Shown: in pieces, positions 1 through 12,300 of the stretch
How the letters are laid out: the number at the start of each line of letters is the position of its first letter
Numbering within the stretch: position 1 is the stretch's first letter
Source: Phoronis australis
Taxonomy: Eukaryota; Phoronida; Phoronidae
NCBI GenBank assembly: GCA_002633005.1
Contig: NMRA01000150.1
Coordinates: 763,486-827,485, forward strand
Direction of reading: 5' to 3'
DNA length: 64,000 bases
Position numbers and translations under genes: made by a program
Notes under the pieces: generated by a model
What the model was told of the DNA's origin: nothing
What the model saw: the letters and a program-made list of their open reading frames with translations, nothing else
Databases searched by the model: none

Positions 1-779
1 TGATGGCACCATAAGTAACCAATAATATTCATCTAAGTGAGAAATACACAAACAACAACCAATGAGACCCATCAAAAGCAGTTTCATGCAAATGTTTTTG
101 AGACTGATATCGGTATAGTCTGTGTCGTGGGGCCCACGGAATATTGAAAAATGTGCTACGAAAACCAAAATTCTGGCCTCCCAGAAGACAGCCGTTACAT
201 AAACTGCTGCGCAACGGTGTCTTTGCTGACAAAATCTCCTTCGCAGAATTAACCACTGAGCCTTAATTATTGTCAATGGGTCAGTTGTCCGCCAAACACA
301 AAAAGGTGACAACAAAAGCGAATAGGCCTAACGCAATGATCAGCAACTTTCGTGCCCACTGCACTTCCAGTGAGCAGGTAGTGGATTAGGCATATAGGTA
401 GCACTGGGCCTTTGTTTAAATTGACTAGTTGTTCGAGATGAATTGAATGAAAAGATGAGGGATTATTTACACGCTGCGTTACACCATAAATAGATTAGCG
501 GCCCGGTCTGCCACTTGAGTGAGACCGGTGATTAGGCTGTCCACAACTGACCACTTCCTTAGCCTTTTTTCAGTTTTATTGGGCTATGGCCAGTTGCCGT
601 CAAGAGTAATTTGAACCAGTGAAGACCTTATTAACGACGACGACGCCTTTTTTACAAAGTAGTCCCTATATTTTTAAAATGGTCGCGGGATTTTTAAACA
701 GGACGCTGGATTTTTAAACAGGACGCTGCGACACGTTAAAAGTGGTCGTGGAGAACACTGAACCCTTTTGCTACATTGC

Positions 780-1830
780 ATAAAAAACTTGCGTCGCATA
801 TTTAAAACCATCGCTGATTTCAACGTTGGCCGTTTTTGTTCCATACAACACTTTTAATGAAACCTAGTACCAATCCCTTACTGTATTCTTTTAATCATAT
901 AGGGGGTCAGTTCCACATAAAATTGTTGGATGTTTCGTTTGTCCGTTACCAGCTGTTTTAATGACACGGTGACTGCAGCCATAGCCGACTAGCTGCCAGT
1001 TCTTGAAAAAATGCCTGCCTCCAGAGTTCAACTAAAGGAAATTTTTACTAAGTTACACATCATCGAGGAATGAGCCAGAGTTCTTTGAGAAGGAAATTTG
1101 TTTTCAGCTACAGACAAAAAATGATAACATGGTGGACTCACGTTTAGATGCAAGTCCCAAGTAAAAGATTACAGTCTGAATTCAGTTCTTCATGGCAAAC
1201 TACAGAAGGATATAGTTATATTACAAACACTTCCGAGCTTGCCAATAGTTCAAAAATAATCAATTTTTGAAGTTGGTGAATTCTATAGAAGAGGTTTATG
1301 AAAAGTGACTCCTAAAAGGGTGTTTTCTCACAGCTAAAGAATACTCTCCAAAATTTTACGAAATTATTACATGCACCCACATATCCACATTTCCATCATC
1401 TCTGTCTAGGCATCTGCAGTCTGATACTGTATTTACAGGATCTTAGCAAAATTTGGAAAATATGTTCCTGTGATGCTAGAGAAAGAAAATGGATTTTGGA
1501 CTGATTCAGTCACTGCTGTGCCCTCTAGTGGCAAATTTGTTTTTCATAAAATTTGGCAAATAAGTTTCTATTACAGAGACAACTATACCTTTTTATTTTT
1601 TGATGGATTTGACGTATTCTGTTCCACCTAGTGACCATTTTTAAGATTTTCAAGTGTTTTTTTGTCATCCACCTCTCTATCCGCCAATCCTGCCAAAAAC
1701 GTAACGAAAGTTGGCATATATGTTGTATTGAAAAGAACACGACTGTCCTTGATTTTGGTTAGGTCTGGGTGACATCCCATGATGAAAACCTGTTTTTATC
1801 TTTAATCCCTTTAATCTTTGTCAAATATGG
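780..1830. repeat. long dispersed repeat, copy 1
   Basis: About 1 kb is closely matched at 8410-9720 in the same orientation: shared anchors include GACGTTGGCCGTTTTTGTTCC, the run around CTCTGTCTAGGCATCTGCAG, and TCCTTGATTTTGGTTAGGTC. It carries one CTCTAGTGGCAA and one CACCTAGTGACC motif, linking it to the CCTAGTGGC repeat family found elsewhere. The second copy has about 200 bp of extra sequence (8930-9125). No coding capacity is seen. Confidence 0.85.
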
Positions 1831-2309
1831 CAGTTTTTTTACCTATGAACATCACTCAAACAATGTATTCTCCCAAGAACTATGTGGTAGTAGCAGGTTT
1901 GAGACACAAGCGACATTTGATTGTGTTTTTTGTAAATGAAGTATATTTCATCACTGGGGAACATGCGAGGGTGTCCCAGGACTTTTGAGTCCGGGTTGGG
2001 AAATCTACATGACTGTAAACTCGATCGAGCCATTCAGCTAAAAACAACTTGGGTGATAATTGAATTTCTATAGCCTGGCCATATATTACTGACACTCAGA
2101 AAATGTCATCTCCACTGACTCTGACTTGGGATCTCTCAGAGTCTATAGAAATAAGAACCTTGGCGTGACCGCACGGCACCACTTGCGACATTGTGGAATC
2201 CATGTTCGTATCACCTCTTAGACCACAATCCTGAACTTTCCAGAATCTACGGAATCATTCAACAAACAAATATACTCGAGAATGTTCCAGACCACTGGTT
2301 TCTTTATTA

Positions 2310-2447
2310 AAAACCGGACGATCGCCGCACAAATAAAAAAGTTCATGTTCAATTCAACGTTTCGTCTTTTCATTAGATATCATCAGGATCATATTTACAA
2401 CAATTTATTTACAACTTTTTTATTTGTGCGGCGATCGTCCGGTTTTT
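2310..2447. repeat. 34-bp inverted repeat with hammerhead-like core in the loop
   Basis: The arm at about 2312-2345 (core CCGGACGATCGCCGCAC) is repeated in perfect inverted form at about 2413-2447. The about 68-base loop, read on the minus strand, contains CTGATGA followed 16 bases later by GAAAC, the two conserved strands of a hammerhead ribozyme. Stem II would be weak (TCT with AGA). Such sequences occur in Penelope-like and retrozyme-like elements. The inverted repeat is certain; the ribozyme is a proposal. Confidence 0.6.
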
Positions 2448-3155
2448 GATCTTTGTGGCCAAAAACTGATTTGGTTCTATATTTGTCACTAATATGCTGG
2501 AACGTGTTAGAATGTTGTCTAGTGTGCTATTGTAAACAACTTACATCATCACTTGACCTCTTGGGTCATGTCAATCAAGCGTGAGCTTCTAGTAAACAAA
2601 TAGAGAATAGCAAAATAAAACATATAGAAATAAAGCAAATGTCAGTCTTCTTCGAACCCTTTGTTTGCCGTTGCTCTACTCTGTACAAAATGGTGGTTTA
2701 AATTGTAGATCACTAAAGATTATTCCAGAGGTAGCAACTTCAAGTAAAATTACATCTCAAACGTTATGTTCTGATCATGTAGTTTTTTAGCAAAAAGCAT
2801 AGGCTTTCTGATTATGAAATGTGGTTATTATTTTTGTTTTTATTGTTATTGTCATTTCAGCAAAATGTAAAACTCGCTCCCTCTCCCTCCCTTGTTCTAC
2901 ACCGGCCTCTCCATCTCTATTCATCCTTCCCTCCCACCTTTCCTTCTACTCACTGATGTCAAATTTAAAATGATTGTTCCTGATATTTCTTCAGACTTGC
3001 CATTGTCTTGTATGTTACCAAAATGTGTTTTACATGGTTAACTGCTAATTTATATTTCTCTCTAAGCTTAATGACCATTCTTGTCAAAGACATTGTCCCC
3101 TCAGTTTTATTGTTTCCCTAAAAATAACTTCTGCATTATTTTGGTTTTATTTCAG

Positions 3156-3359
3156 TGAATATCGCTGCTAAGAAACCAACTCAGCAGTCTAGCATATATG
3201 AAGGTCTCACATCTTCAAAAGCTGTGGATGGGGACCTGAGACAAGACTACATCTACTGTGCTAACACACTTGCTGAGAAGGACCCCTGGTGGAGAGTAGA
3301 CCTGTTAGCTGTGTACTCTATTTCTAATGTTACGATAGTGAACCGAGATGGCTGTTGTG
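3156..3359 (+). CDS. exon 1: first half of FTP (F-type lectin) domain 1
   Basis: The acceptor is TTTATTTCAG and the donor G|GTAAG; phase 1 at both ends. The translation has the family pattern [23 protein letters not shown] and the loop NRDGCCGDR that is completed by exon 2. FTP domains are fucose-binding beta-jellyrolls. The canonical ligand loop is RxDCCxxR with an upstream histidine; here both arginines and the CC pair are kept, but D and G are swapped and the histidine position appears to be Asn (CANT). Fucose binding is therefore doubtful. Confidence 0.93.
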
Positions 3360-6300
3360 GTAAGTTTTACCTTCATTTGAAATAATTTGATGAAGTCACA
3401 ATTCACTAAAACTAATTTTAATATACCGACTTAGAGTTGCTATAAATGTGTATTCATAAAAAATAAGTTGTGATTTAGTGTAATGGTGTGGGTCATGAAA
3501 TTGGTCTCATGTTGTTCCTTACTCAAATTAGAGCTGATAGCTGGACTTGACCAGTCAGGTCATTGGTTCAGATCAGGCTCAACAAGTTTGTACCATTAGG
3601 GTGTTCTCCTGCTCAGTGACTAGGTACTGATATTATCTAGCTCCTTGGTTTACTGCCAAGCACAGTCTTTTGTCTGGTATGACAACATGCAGGCCAATTA
3701 TCTACCAAGCTTATTACCGTTAGGACAGAATAGATTGTCTTAACTTCAGTTTTATTTGGGGTGATTTTGGTCATTCAAAATCTAAACATGATCAGCATTT
3801 GACGAAGAATTCAGAAATGGTATTGGTTTATGTTCAAACGTTTATAAGTCAACTTTTAGTTTTAACAGCAAAGCCCAGTCATGGTAGATAGGAACTTATG
3901 CAAGATTAGTGCAATTATCGAGCAAAGGAGAGATGACCCTCCAACCATAAATGCCAGAATGTACTTAATCACTCAGTACAGGCTACAGTGGTCATCTGCC
4001 CAACTTGCTGTTGTGCTATACAACCGAACAAGTTGGACTCAACGGGAGAATGCCGTAATGCAACAAGTTGGCTTGTCTTAGCTGTCAATGTTATGCCCGA
4101 AGCATGGTCTGTAACATTAACATTCTGGGAGCTCTTTACATGTCAAGAAACTAAAGCAGGGCAGAGGATTGGTTTTATTTTACATTAACAATTAACACAT
4201 GTATGATTGCAGTTATTTCAAATGACACTAGGACCTTGTCAAGTCTTCTTTGTGATTTTATACTGCTAGGTGTCATTCTTTGACTCAATAATGGGTAGGC
4301 ACCCAATGATCAGTCTTTTGTAATCTTGTCAACACATCATTCACGGATTCTATAAAGGCCAAGTATGGTGCCAAAATGACTATTTTTACATTTAAAATAC
4401 ATTTATTGATGAAAAATATCAAAATACTTTGTCATAGCATACCCCAGTCGTTAATGAAGTAGGCCTTCGACAATACAGGGGCACGAACCCCATTTAGAGT
4501 AAAAAAAACTTGGGACAACGCACGCGCCAATCGAAGTCAATGACATCATCGTTACCACGAATTTGGCTTTCACTGTGTCCCCATAGTATTGGAATCAGCG
4601 ATGACTGGCTATTTCATTTAGTGCAAAATACGTGGAAAATCAAGGAAAACACAGTAATTTTTCATTTCATGTCAGTAAATATTAAAATTGATCAAAACCA
4701 TTACCTTTAGAGTTTTTATTCATTTATTTAGCACATATGCGGGCCCGTATGGGAATCCCCTGGAGTGTGACTGGGGCCGTCGAAACAGCCGGAAAAACAA
4801 AACGCTTCGTCTGAATTGTTATCAGCAATTTCACAATGTTTATTATAAAGAGTAATTTGCTTGATACAAAAACTTTAGTGTTAGGAACTTTGCATTCATG
4901 TCTCTTTGAAGCCGAAGGTGTGAATGCTGCACGATTCCAATACGGGCGGCTGTCGAGTGTGTGTCCCTTATTGGTATAGGCAACAATAGGCCGTTTAATT
5001 TGGTGCAAAATACTTGGAAACGTTACTACACATATTGGCTTGATCTTTTCGTACAAAGCAATTATAATCAAATTCGTTGAAAACTTTATATTAGAAACTC
5101 AATTTTCAAAATAAGTCGCCTTGAAATGCTGCAACCTATAGCCTGATTGCCACCACTCGGTCAACCTAAAAAAATTTTTTAATAGCAACGCAACATTGTG
5201 AGTGTCTAATAAATTAAAACTACGAAATAAAGTCTGGATTGCATGAAAACACACCCAATTATAAGAATTTGTAATCAATTGAACGTTTTAAATTCAGTAT
5301 CAGAATTCCGTTAGGCCTATGGGAACGACCCAGTCACACAGAACATTCAGGATTTGGGCCGGATTCCCTATACTCTTGGCCGAAACAGTAACACGAAACG
5401 TCGAAGTGCACACTGTATATTTTTTGTAGCCAGCCAGCTAGGTGTTTGAAGAATATCACTAAAATACAGCTAGGTAACACTGTGAATTGAGCTCTGTTAA
5501 ACTACGAAATATCATACAGGCCGGGTATGAGTTGTGTTAGTCACCTCGTTGTGAAACTTCTATCGCAGAGCCAACGACGGACAGCCGGGGTGCATGCAAA
5601 ATGTTTGAGACAATTCGGACACTCACCTTGCCTGTTGCCAGTGGTTCACGGGAAGAACAATCTAATACACATCATTTTCTAGCATTACTCTACGCCTTTT
5701 GAATTGTGTAACAAAGAAAGTCGTTGTTTTGAAAACAGTACGCTCGTGACAAGCACACGCGTCGTACTAAAATTTTGCGACTTCTTATGGGACATGATGA
5801 TAGCTTCGCAGTAGTAAAGTTTGTTCTAAATTCGGTTTGCTGGTCTTAAAAATGCTAAAAACTTGTAACAAAATGAAACCAGTTCTGACAATTTGTTGTG
5901 ACAGTACGCAACCTCGTGGCAGCAAAGAACAGTTGATAGAAGAATAAACTGGGGAGGGGGGGGAGAAACTGTTCAGGTCAGGTGACGTAATGGCTAAACG
6001 CCGACACAAGAGTGCACTTCAATTTTAACAGTAGATGAGTGGTAGAACAATAATTCTTCCAACACGGTAAATAATTTGGTTTACTCAAAGATTGGTGCAG
6101 CTTTTAATGACACTATTTCTGAGTCAGATTTTATTGAGCAATTTTTACCCACATCGACGCGAAGCTGTAGATTTTGTATAGGGCTACAGCTTTGCACCAA
6201 GCCTAAAACAGATCTTGCCGATCAGGAAAGTTTGTCGCCAGGCCTTGTCGTTGATACAAATCTATTCCACGCACGGCACACGACATGATCGGTGGGGAAG

Positions 6301-9300
6301 TTGTGCAAATGTATCACATCGTCGCTGACATTGCTACAACCGCACACCATGCAAAGAGGCATTTTAGCCCAGAGATCGACAAGTACAGAACGTCCAAGAA
6401 GTAGCACTCAGCTCTTACGCAGTGTGGCTTCCTAATAATTTTGTGGCCACGATGATGTCATATGAACCACTTTACACTGATTGGTTGAGATTTTTTTGGG
6501 GTACTCGAAGGGGCTACGAATTATGAGCGGTGTAATTTGCGTTGCAATTAATTTCTTTCCGTGGTATGTAAGAAGCAAAAACATTTTTTATTAACAATAC
6601 ATACGTTCCTGGTGTCAAAAAAGTGTTTTAGCTGCTGGACGATGTCTTTAAGGATGCAACTGCATACAAGTCTGTTAGGTGCATTTATACCCTACTACAC
6701 TGTTGTGCGTTTGCCATTGATTGCATGTTGTGTGAAGATTTTTTCAGTTTTTGTGTTGTGCTCCTCGGCGAAGGGTTGAAAACTCATGATTTATGTTTCC
6801 CATTCTCGTTTTTGTGGTTGATCTTATAGATAAACAAAACACCAAAATGAGCTTAGGCTAATTTGGGGGTAGACCCTATCACCACCGAGGTGACCAAAAG
6901 GACGTCGCTGGTATATGCCCTTTTCATGGCCTCTAGACCGATCAGGTGTGTTTTCACTGACTTGCTGTTTACACTTGATGTCTGTCTGTTCTTATTTCAA
7001 TAGGTGATCGGCTGCGTAACTTTGTTGTCAAGGTAACCAACATCTCAAGCCTATCTGCCCCATCCCAACAGTGTAGTCACTACCCAGGACGTGCTAGTAC
7101 AGGAGACACACTACGTATAAACTGCAGTCCTCATCCAGTGTTTGGTCGCTATTTGTATATACAGATTTTCGATGAAGCTGGGGTCCTCACGCTGTGTGAA
7201 GTACAAGTTCATGGTGTTGTGATTTCTTCTGGTGAGTTGTTGCATACTTGTCAGCAGAAAAGTATCAAGGTTGAGATGAATTAAATGAACAAAAGTGAAA
7301 ATTTGTGATCCATTACAGGTATTTCATAGTCAAATTGTAGAGCCAATACAGTAGGTTTTGCACAAACTCAATGCTCATTCAACTCTCTGTCAGAATATCT
7401 GAGATCATTTTAATTTCTTGATAGGGTAGCTCAGGGTATGGTAGAATGTTTAACTTTGAGAAAAGGTACCTCAAATGTCATACTGTACACAGGGTTACCT
7501 GTTGTACGGTGCTTAATTTGTTTCCACTCAATTATGTGCTGATTAAAATATAACAAGTTGTTACATTTTACTCTGCTAGGCTTCCCCTAAAATATAACAA
7601 GTTGTTACATTTTACCAAAGCGATTTCATATTTCATGGGTTTGCATGGTACTTTTCACAGGAGGAAAATGGTTACCACACTTAATGGCTTCTTTCTTGAT
7701 TTGTTTGAATGAAATTTTGTCCGTTCAAATTCAGATAGATGTGTCCCCATGTGCTTTCCGTTGTTTTTTAACATAAATGGTTTCTTGGTATAGTCAAATA
7801 ATGTGAACCATACAGTTTCAACTCCAGACCAAAGGAGTTTCCAGGATCAGGATCAGTTTATTGTTGAAGTATTCTTACAATCTTTTGTTGGTGCTCCCAG
7901 GTCATAAACCAAGTGTGTATTTTTTCAATAAAAGCAACCATAACAAAGTGTTTCACAGAGAATTCAATTTCGGAAACCAAAGAAAAATCAACCCTTTTAG
8001 TCCATGATAGTTTGACTTTTATCAGCCAATTTTACTGCCTTGAAATCATCGCTGATTCATTTATTGCCCCACTCCACACAAAAGGAGCAAAACCAAAGTT
8101 TCTGGTACCAACTAGTTTTGTCTACCACCTTAGTTGTAAAAATCCATTGAGGAAGTACATCTCACCGCTGTGCGGGGAAAGTTTCTTGAGAAGTGCACCA
8201 TTCCTGCGGATTACAAAAAGTGCATTTTCTCTTTATATTATCTTTTAATATAAAATGTCAATTAATATTGTTATTTTTTCAATGTTCGTTAGTACGAAGT
8301 TTATATATGAAGACAAAGATTGGACATTCTGCTATTAAAAGGCGTGAAGTCACATGTCTCATCAACATGCATGCTTGTAGGCAGAGTAAGGGAATTTGGT
8401 TATTAACCACTTCGCTTCATCGCATATAAAAGCGCATATTAAACACTATCACTGACTTTGACGTTGGCCGTTTTTGTTCCATACAACCATCTTTCTATGA
8501 AATCTAGTTCAAATTCCTTACTGTCTTCTAAGAGTATAGTGGCCCATTCCATATGAAATTGTTGTGTGTTTTGTATGTCCATTACCAACTATTCTAATGA
8601 CCCGGTGACCGCGGCCATAGCCGACCAGTCGCCAGATCTTGAAAAGTGTCTGCCTCCAGAGATCAGCTTAACACAAGTTTTGAACTGACTCATCATCGAG
8701 GAACGAGTCCCAGTTCTTTGATAAGGAAATTTGTTTTCAGCAAGAGACAAAAATGATATCATGGTGGGTATCCTCACATTTAGATGTAGTCGCAAGTAAA
8801 AGATTAGAGTCTGAATTCAGTTCTTTGTGGCAAACTGCAGAAGGATATAGTTATATTACAAACACTTCCGAGCTTGCCAATAGTTAAAAAATAATCAATT
8901 TTAAAGTTGGTGCATGTCTATACAAGAATTTAAATCTCAACCTCCTCGTTTCCAAAAGGTAATCCTACTCTGCATCCACAGCTATCAAAACGTTTCTCAC
9001 ATTATCATTAAGGTTGAACTTAAGAACCCCATTAAAATCCTTTTGAAACAGCAGTTGTTGTAGTAATAGTAATAATAATAATGATAATGGTTTGCCAAAT
9101 GCATGCCATGTCAGCTCGAAGGGTATTCCTATAGAAGAGGTTTATGAAGAGTGACGCCTGAGGGTGTTTTCTCACAGCTAAAGAATACTCTCCAAAATTT
9201 TACGAAATTGTTACATGCACCCACATATCCACATTTCCATCATCTCTGTCTAGGCATCTGCAGTCTGCTATTGTATTTACAGGATCTTAGCAAGATTTGG

Positions 9301-12300
9301 AAAATATGTTCCTGTGATGCTAGAGAAAGAAAATGGATTTTGGACTGATTCAGTCACTGCTGTGCCCTCTAGTGGCAAATTTGTTTTTTGTGTTTGTGTG
9401 ATCAATTTTCATAAAATTTGGCAAATAAGTTTCTATTATAGAGACAACTATACCTTTTTATTTGTTGATGGATTTGACGTATTCTGTTCAACCTAGTGAC
9501 CATCTTTAAGATTTTCAAGTCTTTTTTTGTCATCCACCTCTCTATCCGCCAAACCTGCCAAAAACGTAACCAAAGTTGGCATATATGTTGTATTGAAAGG
9601 AACACGACTGTCCTTGATTTTGGTTAGGTCTGGGTACTATGACATCCCATGATGAAAACCTGTTTTTTATCTTTAATCCCTTTAATCTTCGTCAAATATT
9701 GCAGTTTTTTTACTTATGAACTTGACAATGGATGATGATTTCTTTCAGATGAATACGAAATAATACTGTGCCCCTGTTGTGGCAATTTTTTTACATTTCT
9801 GCTGCGTGTCCATAGACACAATTTGAATGGGGCTATGCGGAGAATTCTCCTTGCGGTGTTGCTGCTGTACTAGTGGTGATTGAATTGCGCATGCGTGGCT
9901 GTCTGCATGTAAACAACTGGTGAAAGATCGAATTTTTATCAAAATACGTCGTCGCGCTAAGCCTTATTACTGCTAATTTCCCTGGTGCAAGTCTTCGACA
10001 GGTGGCCACAAATTCCCAAAAGACCTAAGGTTACTATATTCGTGGACAATTGCGGTCAACAGGGTCAACTAATTGACAAAAAGTGTGTGGATGCTGAAGC
10101 CCATGACCGTGTGTGCTCTATGACTATGCAGTTCCATTCGGAGACTACACAACATTACTTGGTAAGTTTTTAGCTATCAGTTTCTATCAACATCGTTCGG
10201 TGATGTTATCCCCACCAGTTACCCCACTGAATGACAGTTTTATTGAGTGGAACTAAGTGTTTCTTTTTGGAAACTCACCCGATGCCGGGTAGGCTAGCAG
10301 CACATATTCATATTGTCCTGGGTGGGAGTGTTCCCAAAATAAGAGGTGTATGGTACGTGATGCACAGAAGTCACGAGTGACTTTTTCACAGCAGTTTCTC
10401 TTCAGAACTATGCTGTTTTCAATAAAATTCTCTAGATGAGTGAGTTTCCTTATTTTATCGTGGACCCCACCCCCAGGACCACTAGCTCAGTTATCGAATT
10501 AACATGAATAAGCCTTAATTCAGTAAATGTCGTAACATTGCATTGGAAAAAATTGACACCTAGAATGAATTTTACTTGTTGAGATCAGAAGCACATTTTA
10601 AGTGAAATGAAAAATACACATTGTTAAATCACTTTTAGCCTGTTTCACATATTTTAATTCAGATATTAAATAAGACTTGGGTACAAAGGTTATTAGTTTC
10701 TACACATAAAACATGAAGGTGAAATGTCAAGTATGTTCTGCCTTACAAAAGTAGTTTTGTCTTGTCTATTCTTTTACAATTTGCTAATATTTCTATTCTG
10801 TTACAGGCAAGAAAAAACAACTGAAACCAACCTTCTGCCCATCTATTTCACCGTTGGACAGAGTGAAAAGCAATCCTTCAGCAATAACCTGAGAGAATTG
10901 AACGTAATTCAGAAATTCAGCACCTGATATGCCTGATTATGGACCCCCTCGCAATGTTGTTTCTTTCTGTGCTTTTTCAGTTTGCCATTTGTTTTTAAAT
11001 ACACTGATAATTGTTTATTCTCGAATCTTGTGCATAGCAGATTCTTATCCAGCTAACTACAATTGAAAACATACAATAAGACAATCGATGCAGTCACTGA
11101 ATGTCATTTCCCCATAATGTGTACCAAATTGAAAAGTTTTTACTAATAGTATAAAGCCTTTCTTCTGAAAGGAAAATTTAATGTCACTCAGCTTTTGGCT
11201 TTCATTTCACTGGGATCTAGTTTCAATCTCTTCTACAAGGTATTACTGTAGCCAAGGCTGTTCAAAGCCCCTTCCATCCATTACACAGTCAAGTGAAGAC
11301 TGCACTTGGCAGGTGCGTGAACCCCGTCCCTGCAACAGTAACTTATGGACTTCGTCCTAGACCTTTTCGCAATGCCGCCTACCAAAGACTTAGCAGGTGC
11401 TCGTGGACTGTCGCTGCTGTTAACGTGCAAGATGCTGCTTGGCTGCCAGTACAAGAACTTGGTGAGGAACCGAATGTCATCATTGCTTTCAACAGGGAAG
11501 CTCGGGAATGGCCTCCTGGAGTAGCCCAAGCATTGTGCCGTCAGCAATGGCGTGATCTTGGCGGTATTAATGCCATCATTGTAGCAACTGATGGTTCCTT
11601 TGATGGTGAGACTAATCGTGCGGGATGGGGTTATCAAATATGCTGTGCTAACAACGTCATTGCGGAAGGTAGTGGCTGCCACCATGTATGCACAAGCAGT
11701 ACGCGGATGGAGTTTGAGGCTATACAACGTGCCCTAACCAAGCTGTCACTCTTAGACCTGGAGAATGACACCATTATCTTTGCCACTGATTCCATGGCAG
11801 TGTTGATGAAAGTTCAATCTGGTAACCTCCCAGCCAACTGGGGTGTCTTCCGATCACGCCACCCTCATTATGTAGTGATCTGGTCTTTCGTACCTGGCCA
11901 CGCCGGTGTCCTGATTAATGAGCGTGCAGATTACCTCGCTGGCTCATGCACCACCAACCAACCAACCCCTCTACTTATATTCGGCTGACGTTAAGCTGCT
12001 GGCCCGCAAACGCAACCTCGAGCAGACTGCATCCCAACTGGCGGAGTTCAATGATGGCAGCCGACTGCTCGAAGCCGGTATTATTTATGGCCATGCAGCG
12101 AAGAGTCACAAGAAGAGCCGTGCCCGAGTGCTGTCAAATCAAATGCTTACAGGCAACTTCAGCAGGTATTATTACAGGTATCTAGTTTCAATGCCTATAG
12201 AAGCGCTTGTAAAAAGGTCCAGTTTCAACACGTGGCTTTCTTTCATGTTACCTCATTCGGCCTCAATAACATCCACAATTAGACCCTTGAAGGTAAACAA

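Larger units (their letters stand above)
1..3155. other. sequence upstream of the first recognised exon
   Basis: I see no exon of the receptor here and no recognisable protein; the open frames are short and lack homology. The stretch holds a long dispersed repeat (780-1830), an inverted repeat (2310-2447), a short direct repeat of a GGACGCTG-containing unit near 695-730 and a pyrimidine-rich tract (2875-2950). The first recognised exon begins in phase 1, so at least one upstream exon (signal peptide) must exist before it or outside the window. Confidence 0.6.
3360..7003. other. intron 1
   Basis: It holds a dispersed repeat (3620-4080) and a THAP-like fragment on the minus strand (6222-6407). 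The rest (about 4340-6200 and 6410-7000) looks like non-coding, probably transposon-derived sequence, with many short chance frames. No receptor exon was recognised. Confidence 0.6.

Noticed and set aside
4724-5071. 115-codon minus-strand open frame
   Set aside because: No recognisable domain, no splice or promoter context, and AT-rich composition; chance is the simpler explanation.
9985-10161. Protein-like frame ([18 protein letters not shown]) ending at a GTAAGT donor
   Set aside because: The next plausible acceptor (10806) leads to a stop after five codons in the required phase, and no homology is recognised. It could be an exon of an unknown gene or element, but I cannot support it.
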